Below, one piece after another: positions 27,971 to 38,532 of a stretch of 64,000 bases of DNA (positions are counted from its first letter, which is position 1; each line of letters opens with the position of its first letter). This DNA is from Mastigias papua (taxonomy: Eukaryota > Cnidaria > Scyphozoa > Rhizostomeae > Mastigiidae). The translations under genes were made by a program, and so were the position numbers. Below the pieces are notes generated by a model. It searched no databases. It had not been told where the DNA came from and worked only from the letters and a program-made list of their open reading frames with translations. The DNA lies in assembly GCA_964019165.1 (NCBI GenBank), contig OZ025267.1:10335389-10399388 (forward strand), in the 5' to 3' direction.

Positions 27971-27979
27971 GTTGATGTA

Positions 27980-28216
27980 ATGCTCAGAAAAACCAGGAGA
28001 AAATTAAAATTTGCCACCACCTGGGATCGAACCAGGGTTTCTCGCATTCCGGGCAAGCGTCGTAACCACTAGACCTCAGCGGCTTGTTTTAACTCCCCTG
28101 GTTTTTAGCACCTTATGGTCACTTTCGGCTTTCGCCTGTGTCAAGCAGCTCTAATATATACTATCAGTAGCTAGCGAGTAACCAGAATTTCTCCTTTTTT
28201 CGGTGCAAACAGAAAG
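27980..28216 (-). mobile_element. tRNA-derived SINE-like element, copy 2
   Basis: The tRNA-like part is 28013-28083 on the minus strand. It folds well: 7-bp acceptor, a T arm CCTGG-TTCGATC-CCAGG, anticodon stem CTTGC/GCGAG. The anticodon would be GGA but base 33 is C and the variable loop is short, unlike serine tRNA. The body shares AGGAGAAAATTAAAA and TTTCGGCTTTCGCCT with copy 1. GTTGATGTA flanks the element at 27971-27979 and 28217-28225, a likely target duplication. A (TA)n tract follows. Confidence 0.75.
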
Positions 28217-28218
28217 GT

Positions 28219-28401
<183 letters not shown>

Positions 28402-30029
28402 ATTTACAATGAGGTTTACGTCAATGAAACTTTGTATGTAATTATACCCTACCAGAACAAGTATATAGTTACTATATGCCACTGCCTGGCCTGGCAGTTA
28501 GTAAGCAAATCATCCATACATGGTGCTATCTAGAAAACAACACAGTACAGTAGATCAGAACCAAGAAAGCAATGGTCCTAGAATTGATTATTTTTGAATC
28601 AGGGACTGACGAAGAACGAACAGTATGAATTGTCAAGTTCCAGTATATTTTCAGATAGAACATTTTTTGTCTTTCTTCAAAATGGAGGGAATGCTGGAGA
28701 ATCGACAACATTTTAACTTTGCTGAAGATCGGCAGGGGATCGCTGAAATGTGGGAGTCTCCAGTGGAATACAGAGAACCCATTCCCTAGGTATCCATATT
28801 GATACTATTTGTGTATGAAAGTTTTGCAGCAAGTCAAATTATTGCCACCTAGAATTATGTTTGACAGTCGGCGCAAATCATTGGATAGTTATATCCTTTG
28901 TTTCTTGTTGTAACCAAGACCGCTCATTGTCATTATTGAAGTAACATCGTACATATTCCTAACCACTAGATTTGTTTCGTTTTAGTTCGTTGACATCAAA
29001 TCTATTGAAATTTCTAGAACTTTCTTAGGTTTCTTTGCGGATGATAAATAGTACTCTTTTGCAGTTACACTTTCGTGGTTAGGAAGCTAACTCCGTTCAG
29101 ATTCAGATTCAGGTTGACATTGACATTGTACGCAGTTCTGTTTGAAGATTTTCACACCTCTTTCCCATGGTTGCAAGTATCGACATACTAGTCTGCGAAA
29201 CTGTTATCTCATTTACCCACCCCCTTCCCCTCCCGACTTTTTTTCAATTTATTCCATGACTTTATCTGTTTTTGGCTGCCTGAAAGCCACTAAATTGTCT
29301 TCCATAAGTAAGGACAAAGCAAAGACCTATCTGTATTGCATGACCTTAATTCCTTGAATTGGCCTCCCCTGGCATAAGCCCCTCTCACAGAACATTATGA
29401 AAACTTTGTCTTAGACTGATACTTATATGCATATTGTTCTTTTTTGTATTATTGTGAGAAGGAATTTTGAATGTTAGTTGAATAATTGGAATGTGTCAGT
29501 TAATTTCATGAGTTCCCCTCAAATAAACAGTCCCTTCGAATAGGTCCCATCCAAAACTTCAATAATGTAGAAGCTCCAAGTGGAGCTAATTTGTGAGTTC
29601 AATTTGAAAAATGCATTTTGAGTCTTACAGCACACCTGAATGCGCGCTGTATTGCTCTGTTGCCATACCTCTAACATGATCAGAACTTCGGTCAATGTTC
29701 TTGCTTTAATTGCCAACGCCATCGTCACTCAGAATACAACATATTTATGCTAGTTGGTTGTGGCGTATTACTAGGTGGCTGATTTGGTCCTTGCGTGTCT
29801 CCAAATCTTTGCAACTTGTTTTCTTTGAAAAGTAATAGTTTCAGTCGTGGTTTGAATCCTGTTTTCTGGTTTTACTGCACTGAGGATTTGAATGTTGGTA
29901 TTTCGGAGCACGAGAATCAGTTTGCTGTAGAGTTTCATTAGTTTGATATGATCACCCTTGTAGGTAAATCATTCATTTTGACGTAAAATATATATCAACA
30001 TAGTTATTCTGTCACAGTTTTTGAACGCT

Positions 30030-30250
30030 ATCTGCAAATGGCTAAGTGGTTAGAGCTCTTGACTGTCGTTTGGAAGATCGATGGCTCAAGGTGAACCCTC
30101 GTTCCTTACTTCGGATGTGCGCGCACTGAAGGCGGCAAGGAAAGGAGCTAGCCGCCCTACCTCATTATGTCGAAGACCCAGAATAAGTGTCCTCTCTGAT
30201 AGGTACTCCCCAACGTACGGAAACACATATTGGACTAGCTTTTTTTCTCT
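30030..30250 (+). mobile_element. possible SINE with tRNA-like head
   Basis: TGGCTAAGTGGTTAGAGC at about 30042 resembles a polymerase III A box. A degraded B box (GATGGCTCAAGGTGAACC) follows about 35 bp later. The region downstream has no gene. Only one copy is seen here, so the call is tentative. Confidence 0.45.
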
Positions 30251-31174
30251 GTTGGAACGCTAAACCAATGGCCTTTCATAGCATTGGTGTTTTGATTTGT
30301 GTGTTGTATTCTGTTATCATGAAAATGCTTATAGATTAACTGATACTTTGTAGGAAACTGTCGGTCAATGGTTGCAGGTAGTTTCATTATACCTCAACAT
30401 ACTGTTATTATTTGATTCGGCATTTGTTCTTATCAAAGCCAATTGCAGTTTTTGACAGTCGAAGAATAATGCATATATTTTTTCGTGAATTTCAAAAATC
30501 ACTAATTAAAGCATATTTGCTTTGCTACAAGGCATAAGCAATGAATCTCGTTTTCTACCCACCTACTTTTTATTTCAAATCCTTTTGTGTATCCTATGAT
30601 TTGATTTTGCATATTATTTAAACCTGTGGGAATGGAATTTTTCAAATAGAAAGCACAATTCAATCTTTGAGAAAATCTTCCATGATTCTATGGATCTTTA
30701 TTTCTATAACTACTTAATCTAGGTTGATTAAACAGTTATGTTTTGCACCTCCGATTACTAGATATTGTCAAGTTGGTTTTAGGACATGTCAAGAGCTTTT
30801 TTGCTAATTGAATGAAATATCATCTATTACTGAAAGACTATCCTTATGAAGCAGTTCTAGGTCTCTGATTGCTGCATAACGGATTGTAAGCAAGTAAAGA
30901 TAAAACCACTGACTGTCTTTCATTAGGACTCAGGACAAAAGTATTAGAACGGATAACAGGAGTATTGAATTATTTTATGGCTTCTCTTGATTACCTTGAA
31001 ATATTCACTGACATTGTTGGAATGATGATTCTCAAATATATCCATCATCATTACAATCTTCATCATTTTGTCATTATTTTACATAACATAATCATATCGA
31101 TGTATTTATCATCATCGTACCATCGCCAGTATCCTCATGTCCTCATCTAATCGATATACTTATCGTCATCATCA

Positions 31175-31250
31175 ATAACATTATCATAATCATCGTTGTC
31201 TTCATCATCATCTTCTCTTCTTCTTCTTCTTCTTCTTCTTCTTCTCGTTT
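31175..31250. repeat. (TCA)n/(TTC)n microsatellite
   Basis: Mixed TCATCA then about ten TTC units, directly before repeat copy A. Confidence 0.9.
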
Positions 31251-31547
31251 CGCCCCTCACGGGTCCTGAGACTGACCCTGGGGTCAGTGGATCGCCTATC
31301 AATTGTTTAAAAGAGGTGATTGAGTCGGTCACACTCAATCCATTCTGTTTCCCCAACAGTTCTTGGCAGAACTGCAGTCCGATCCCCTGAGCCTATTTTT
31401 CACTGCCGGGGCCTGGTTGGACAGTTTGCCTCAGGTCGTCAACATCTGCCCCAATTCTGAATCTAGACAAAATTAATCGCTATCAACTTAAGGTTAGTGT
31501 TTCTCTGTGCCCGCTCACCATCACGAAGAGATCCTCCAACGGTGAGC
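31251..31547. repeat. 300-bp dispersed repeat, copy A
   Basis: Shares with copy B (32788-33090) CGCCCCT, GACCCTG-GGTCAGTG, GAGTCGG, CACTCAATCCA, GGGGCCTGGTTGGACAGTTT, CCCAATTCTGAATCT and CTATCAACTTAAGG. Both copies are preceded and followed by trinucleotide repeats. No clear protein. It may be a piece of a larger transposon whose ends carry (CAT)n. Confidence 0.75.
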
Positions 31548-31548
31548 T

Positions 31549-31621
31549 ATCCATCATCATCTTCATCATCAACATCATCATCATCATAATTATTATTATC
31601 ATTATCATCATTATCATTATC

Positions 31622-31656
<35 letters not shown>

Positions 31657-31692
31657 CATTATCATTATCATTATCATTATCATTATCATTAT
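31549..31692. repeat. (ATCATT)n / (ATC)n microsatellite
   Basis: Begins as CAT repeats and passes into a regular hexamer ATCATT from about 31600. Confidence 0.95.
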
Positions 31693-31729
31693 AGTTATCA
31701 TCCCTACAAAAGCTGACTTCACTGTGGTC

Positions 31730-32380
31730 TAAGGGCAAAGCAAACTGCCAGCAAATATCTTCAATTTTACCATCAAGTATCTAAACAACACGATCGCTAC
31801 TAGAAAGAACCTCTCTCTATGGAACCTTTCAGCTACGTCTGATTGTTCTTTTTGCCTTCAGCCTGAGTCACTCCTTCATATTGTTGCTGACTGCAACACG
31901 TATCTAACTGAAGGGCGTTTCACATGGAGACATAACTCTGCTTTAAAATTTTTCGCTGAAACGCTGCAGACCATACAGCATGCAAAACTATATGTCGATC
32001 TCCCTTGCTTGCTTTCTCCCTGCATCGTTACTGGCAATAGTCTTCGCCCTGATATTCTTCTGTCAACAGCTGGCAATATCCTGTACATCATAGAATTAAC
32101 TGTGGGCATCTAAACTAATCTAAACAGTAATGCTCATCGAAAAGAACTCAAATATCGTCCCCTTCTATCTGATCTTGCCACGGATTATAAGGAAATAAAA
32201 TTCATAAACCTCTGCATTAGCTGCCTTGGGATATTTGGTACTTCATCAAATTTGTTTCTCAAAATGTGTAATGACGATGGTATCGACACTCATTATCTCA
32301 ACTTTATCATTTCAAAGTTGTCAACCATAGTCATACGCACAATGTACTACATATTTTGTATGAGGAACAGATCATGGTGT
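31730..32380 (+). pseudogene. LINE tail: zinc knuckle plus restriction-like endonuclease
   Basis: Reads KLPANIFNFTIKYLNNT, then a zinc knuckle CSFCLQPESLLHIVADC (C-x2-C-x8-H-x4-C), then GRFTWRHNSAL, and then the endonuclease core RPDILLSTAGNILYIIELTV with RKELKY downstream. A zinc knuckle followed by RPD...E-T-V is the C-terminal layout of LINEs that use a restriction-like (PD-D/E-K) endonuclease, such as the R2 group. A stop just after ELTVGI (about 32110) interrupts the frame, which then resumes to near 32380 (RTMYYIFCMRNRSW). The reverse transcriptase is absent. A second copy lies at 55917-56355. Confidence 0.75.
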
Positions 32381-32559
32381 TATCCGGAGCCCCTAGCCTA
32401 TTAAATTTATTTTTCCCAATCATAATAATTATTATTATTTTTGTTTCTTCTATTACCTAGTATTGTAACATTGTAAGCCTGTCAAATACAGGTTACCTGT
32501 TAGCGAGATTTGTATTTGTAGACTTAAATATGATATGAGATGAAGTTTGAAAAAAAATT

Positions 32560-32646
32560 ATCGTCGTCATCATCATTATCGTCGTTGACATTATCATCGT
32601 CGTCGTTGTTCGTCGTAGTCGTCATCATCATCATCATCATGATCAC

Positions 32647-32742
<96 letters not shown>

Positions 32743-32752
32743 GAACACCATC
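32560..32752. repeat. (CAT)n microsatellite with CGT-rich leader
   Basis: A CGTCGTTGACATTATCATCG leader precedes a pure (CAT)n run. The same leader and run occur at 36955-37209. Confidence 0.96.
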
Positions 32753-32787
32753 ATCATCATCACCATCATCTGTCTCTCTTTCCTATA

Positions 32788-33090
32788 CGCCCCTTGCGGG
32801 GCCTAGGCTGACCCTGAGGTCAGTGTCGCCTTCAAATTGTTTAGAAGAGGTGACTGAGTCGGCTACACTCAATCCACTCTGTTACCCCAACAGTTACTTA
32901 TCAGAGCTGCAGCCTGAGGCTGCTGTGCCTGACTTTCACTGAAGGGGCCTGGTTGGACAGTTTGCCACTGGTCGTCAACATCTACCCCAATTCTGAATCT
33001 TCGCGAAATGAATCACTATCAACTTAAGGGCAGAGTCTCTCTGTGCCCGCTTGCCACCACGAGGAGGTCTCCAACCATGGGCTAGCAGCC
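32788..33090. repeat. 300-bp dispersed repeat, copy B
   Basis: Similar to copy A over its whole length with scattered differences. It is followed by another CAT-type tract (33091-33160). Confidence 0.75.
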
Positions 33091-33270
33091 ATCACCATCT
33101 TCATCATCATTATCATTATCGTCATCATCATCATCATCACCATCATAATCATCATTCTTCTTCTTCCTCCTCTTTTGTCGCCGTTAGGCATGAGGTTTGC
33201 AGTTGATTTTGTCACTGATCCGAGACCATGCAGGCCCTCGATTTTCGGTGTCTTGCCAGATTGGTAGCAG

Positions 33271-36200
33271 TTACATTTGCACCGCAATATGTGCATATTG
33301 TTCTCTTTGATACATACTTTCTAGCAGTCTGTGCACTAGCCTGATCTGATCTTCTATCTTGGGTTTCTCTCTCTTTTGCACATTGTTCCTCTGTTCACAG
33401 CTCCTTACATGCCTTGCATAATTTGCCCTTCCGACCAAGTTATTACAAATCCTGCATTCCTTTCTTTCTCCTTCTATTCTTCCACCCTTGCATGCATTGG
33501 AATGGTTTTTCCATATTGCTTCTTGTCTAAATTTGCCATTGCATTTTTGGCATCTAAAAGTTGGTGCATTTTCCACTGTTCTGTGAAGTCTTTTCTGATG
33601 AATGACCAATCCAGCTTTCGTTGTGAATGTTCTGCCACACCCTTCATATTTGCATTCGTTTTCGTTCTGTACCTCGTACTGTGATCTTCTTTCAATAATT
33701 TCTTCATCATCATGTCTTCTATACTGGTGCCCCTGTTGCTTCTCGAATTGTTCTATGTGTCTCATTCTACTTTCGACCATATTTTTCCATTTCGCCCTAT
33801 CCATCGCTATTCTTTCTACTTCATGGACTTCTATATTTGCTTCCTTCAATAGTCTATGCCAGTAAGCAAGCGTTGTCATCTTTCTTTTCCTTGGTTTTCT
33901 CCCTATCTCCATTCGTTTGATCCAACCCATCGTCGCCTGTTTTACTAATCTCTCATCTGACATTCTTGCAATGTGACTAATTCTTACTAAGTGGCTCTTC
34001 TCTATTTTGCTTCTGATTGTCATAACATCTAGCTCGTTTCTTACATCTTGCATATTCATGTAATTCCTCTCCATCTGCCTCAAAAGTTCCTCTTTCTTGT
34101 TACGTATGTATCTATACCTCTTGTCTATCCAACTTTGAATTCTTTTTGTCTCCGAATTTGAAAAAGGTCTCACTGCAGCATTGAGCAAAATGGTACTTTC
34201 CACGCAGGTTTCTACTACTTTGGTTTGCGTTTTCTTGCTGACCTTACATTTCATAAATCTCTTCTTTATTTGCATCCACGTTCTTGCTGCTCTCTTTATT
34301 CGCATTTTAGTAGTATGTTCATTTCCCATATATGTTCCTAACATACGGATTTCCTAACTGTCTCTTGCTCCGAATTCCATTTTCTCCTCCTTTGATTCAT
34401 TAGTTCTCTCTTCAAACTTCCCCATGACTTTCTGGATTATTTGCTTGCCTATGTCTATTTCGTCATTCATTCCAATGATAGTGGTGTCATCAGCAAACAA
34501 AGACATTGTTAGTGTTGTATTCTTGGCTTCTGAGTTGAACGTGTTCTTTACATTCTTCGGTAGAAGTGAATGCCAGGGATGAACGACCACTCAATGCCTA
34601 CTTTTTTGTTATTTTTCTCTGCTTCACGTGCTCTTTCCTTTTCTGCAACTCGAATAACCGCCGGATGGAATGTTAAAAAACCGGAGACGTTGCACATCCT
34701 TCTCGTAGTCCTCTCTGTGGAATGAACCTCGTGCTGTCTCTATCTTGCCCCCTGACTCTGTACGATGTAAACTCGTGTAGGTCTTTCAGCTTGTCAATTA
34801 CTTTGTTTGATAGTCTATGTTTCTGCGGTATGGCCCATAGTATTGGTCGACTCACCCTTGGGTATGCTTTTTTTAGATCTAGGAGTATAGCCATCTCTTT
34901 TCCTTCCTCCCTTTCATCATTTATTTCTTCCATATTTCTAACTACTTTCACATCTTCTTGGATTCTTACAAAGATTTGCGTTGCATCAGCCGTCGATCTT
35001 CCTTGTCTAAAACCTGCTTGATTCTCATCTAGTTCTCCAGTAGCTTCTGCCCAATTTCGTAGCTTTGTCGCCAAAATTCTGGCTAAGATTCTGCTCATGA
35101 TTGGGAGTAAGCATATTCCTCTGAAATTATTCATATCCTTTTTATCTCCTTTCTTATGTAGTGGGATGATTATTCCAACTTTCTGTTCCTCATTCCATCT
35201 GTGTTTGGGGTTTTCCCACAACCACTGGATCTGTCTATACACACTTTTTCTGATCTCATCTCCTGTTTCTCTAATGTACCTCAAACGTATCTCGTCCTCT
35301 CCCGGCGCTGCATCTTTCATCTTCGCTATTTCATTCTTTATTTCTTCAAAACTCGGAATCTGGACAATTAATTCGTTGTTTCTCTCCAACGTCTCTTCCT
35401 CCACCTTCAGTTCCACCACCTTTTCAATTGTCTTTGATATTTGGTCTGGACTGTTTTCATATCGCTCATGAGTGATTTTCTCGAGATGACCTTTAAATTT
35501 CTCTTCGGTAAAAAGCATTATGGACTTGCTGTTGTTGTACTCTCCTCTTCTTTGCAGCCTCTGCAGTATTTTGTACATCGTCCCAATTTGTCCCATTTGG
35601 CATGCTTGTTGGCACTCTTCTGCTAATTGATTCCACCAGTTTTCCTCCCATTGTCTTAACTCTCTTTTGTATTTTGTTCTTTTCTCTGTCAGCCTTGTTT
35701 TAGCTATAATGTACTCATTGCTTGTTCTGTCTCCTGTCTGCCGTATCACTCGATTTCTCTCTCTCAGTGCTTCACGTATCTCTGCTTTCAGTCGCATTGC
35801 ATCTTCCTCGTGTTGGCTCATCCATGGGCTTGTTTGTTTCTCTCGTTTGCCACATACTTCCTCCGCTGTGGCTCTAAGTATTTTACCCAATGTTTCCCAT
35901 TCTAGGTCTTCCATTTTCACGCCTCTTCTTGCCGCTTCTTGACTCGCTCTTTCTTCTGTTCTCTTTCTGTACAGCTCCGCTATTTCTCGATTCATCATTT
36001 TCTCCTAGATGATATTTGGTCTTTTCTTCTGTCTCCTCTCATTTGAATGTTTAGGTGTTTTAATTTTCAGCTTCATTTCTACAATCTTGTGGTCGGATAG
36101 CATTTCATTGCTCTTGATTTTAAGAGCTTTTACAATTCTATGTCTGTCCTCCTCTTTTGTTATAAATCCATCAAGTTCATACCATGCTTTATTGGCACGA

Positions 36201-36600
36201 TTGAACCATGTGCCTCTTTTCTTCACTTGGAAAAATGAGTTAACCCAACATAACCCTTGTTCTGTGAGCCAGTCAATTATATCTTCTCCTTGCGGGTTTG
36301 TTCTTCTGAATCCATATCTTCCCACTGTGGTGGATTTGTCATACGCTCCTATATTTCTGCCATTCTGTGCATTAATATCCCCCCAATATCGACAACCTTC
36401 TTTGCCGTACCCCCGTGTATCACTCTTTCTAGCTCTCTCCTCACTTCTTGTATCTGTTGTTCATATTGTACACCCCCACTGACTTGTTGATATACCGATG
36501 ACAGAACTGCATCTCTGAATTCCATTGTTGTTACTCTGTCTGTGGGGTACCACTTTCTTCCTTCCGTTTCCCATTTTCTGTACCATTTTCCTCTCATCAA
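33271..36600 (-). pseudogene. LINE with AP-type endonuclease, RT and C-terminal zinc fingers
   Basis: Reading right to left: endonuclease pieces (36349-36600, then 36005-36325 with GRYGFRRTNPQGEDIIDW and the SDHKIVEMKL end), then reverse transcriptase (34673-35998: ENQAGFRQGRSTADA, AILLDLKKAYPRVSRP, GLREGCATSP), then FADDTTIIG (34354-34590), then a thumb and C-terminal region (33271-34344). The last about 100 residues hold three fingers: CKYEGCGRTF...H....H, CQKC...H....C and CRIC...H....C. Two in-frame stops (about 34354 and 36002) and two frameshifts (about 34600-34670 and 36345) kill it. Unusually complete for this window. Confidence 0.88.
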
Positions 36601-36914
36601 TACTCATGTTTTCGTAGAATGCTTGTTGGTCCTGAGTTTTTCTCCACATCTTTTTTCAATTTATCTTTCAAAAGAGCCCTCATAGCTCTCGGTTCATTGA
36701 CACAATGCACCGCATTGTAGGCCGACGATAGCTTTAAGGAGCTCCAGACATTGGCAAGGTGACTGTCCCTCCGTTGAGATCCTCTTTCCACGAGATCAAA
36801 CGATTGATACCAGTATGATTCTCGCTTCTTTGAGGCCCCCTTTCACTTCCTTTTGTCAGGGTTTCCCCTGTCCGCTCGGTACCCAACGAGAAGGTATAAA
36901 GTTATGACTGAGCC

Positions 36915-37121
36915 ATCATCATCATTATCATTATCATCATTATCGTCGTCATCATCACCATCGTCGTTGACATCATCATCGTCGTCGTTGTTCGTCATAG
37001 TCGTCATCATCATCATCATCACCATCATCATTATCATTATCGTCATCATCATGATCATCACGATCACCATTATCATCATCATCATCATCATTATCGGCAT
37101 CATCATCATCATCATCATCAA

Positions 37122-37208
<87 letters not shown>

Positions 37209-37209
37209 G
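36915..37209. repeat. (CAT)n microsatellite with CGT-rich leader
   Basis: It repeats the leader found at 32560-32650 (CGTCGTTGACAT...CGTCGTCGTTGTTCGTC), then pure (CAT)n to 37209. Met-rich and Ile-rich frames here are translations of the repeat. Confidence 0.96.
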
Positions 37210-37716
37210 TTCATTAACATTATGATATCGTCTCCTATATCATTCCCCCCAGTATGGCCATCATGAAATTAGTCTTTAGGTCATTCCTATTATCAATATG
37301 AATATGATTTGCATCTTCGTTATACATCATTATGTGCGTTTTGTCTTGTTTATTAACTTCCTTCTTAGATTAAAGCAGAACTTTTCTTTGGATCTTGTAA
37401 TTTTTCATCATTGCCAGTAAAATTTAGCTACTTTCCAATGATATTGCTCCCGCCTGTTATGCGATAGTACCTCAATAGTCATATTGAAGTCAAATTTTTT
37501 CCTAAGCTTCATGAAATCTCCCAAATAAGTTTAGCAAGAGTTCCTTTGGGTAATTTTTAGAGGAATCTTCCCTTCCAGTCATTAATAAATTATCATGCTA
37601 AAAGCCCAGATGCTTGCTCTAGCCACAATAGAATCTTCAACACCATTTGCTAATCCTATATGATTTATATCCTGTTCTGTTTTGTTGTTTTGCAAACCAC
37701 TCTACCTACACTTCAG

Positions 37717-37815
37717 GACGGACGATCAGCGCTTACATGGGCATCCAAATGTGGGCACGAGAGCACAGTTCAAGAGCTTCTCAACTATGGAGTATATCTA
37801 AACATGCCTGATAAG
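37717..37815 (+). CDS. KIDINS220: KIDINS220-like exon, ankyrin repeat 7
   Basis: A 99-bp exon, phase 0: acceptor CTACACTTCAG before GAC, donor AAG|GTATTG. It encodes DGRSALTWASKCGHESTV and QELLNYGVYLNMPDK. The unusual Y-N-PD ending in place of the common VN--D is shared with the seventh vertebrate repeat, which supports orthology rather than mere ankyrin similarity. Confidence 0.94.
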
Positions 37816-38433
37816 GTATTGTGTGCCTATCTCTGTATTAAGGCTGGCTACTTAAAGTGTTTTGATAACGTGAATGCCTCTATTCGATTTTTTCATATTC
37901 GGCTTCAGGTTTTCCTTCGAATAGCTCTTACACTTTTTAAGGTTTCCTCATTCTTCATAGGACTTGGGCAGCCCAGGAGTTCTTAGTCATATGATTTTCC
38001 ACGCCTCTAGAAGCATGAGCGTTTATCATTGATTTTTCATTGAAACGTTTAAGCTTCGACACTTTTTGCTAATAGTTAGTCTTATCTTGGAGCTGATGGG
38101 CAGCTACATTTGTATTGGTCCATTTTGTCTTCATTGATAGGGACTTCTCAAGTACAATGCTTTAACCCATTTTGTAGATCTATCTGCTTGCGGCGATACA
38201 GCGAAACTCATTCTCTTTGTAATTTCGACTGCAAAGGTAGAACTATCGACTGTAATGCCTAAATAGATGTTCATTCCTCTCGGTTATTATTCAATGAAAC
38301 TATAAGATCCAGATGCATAGCTTTTCTATATTTAGTCTTTTCCTCAACTATGTCAAATCATTCGAAAAAGTTTTAAGAAACAACCAAGATCATTTACTAT
38401 ATATCCCCATAATCTATTGCATCGTTTGTTTAG

Positions 38434-38532
38434 CATGGAGACACATCTCTTATAATAGCTGCTAAAGAAGGCCATGATGGTGTCATAAAAGCACTTCTTG
38501 CGAAATATGCCGATCTGGAACTAACTGATTCA
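38434..38532 (+). CDS. KIDINS220: KIDINS220-like exon, ankyrin repeat 8
   Basis: A 99-bp exon, phase 0: acceptor CGTTTGTTTAG before CAT, donor TCA|GTAAGT (consensus). It encodes HGDTSLIIAAKEGHDGVI and KALLAKYADLELTDS. The ALL-KYAD segment is characteristic of this repeat in the family. Confidence 0.94.

Noticed and set aside
32524..32806. Met-rich and Ile-rich frames (also 31483-31738, 36843-37266)
   Set aside because: Translations of CAT/ATC microsatellites.
33376..36490. Plus-strand open frames opposite the zinc-finger LINE
   Set aside because: Antisense shadows; the minus strand carries coherent RT and endonuclease motifs.
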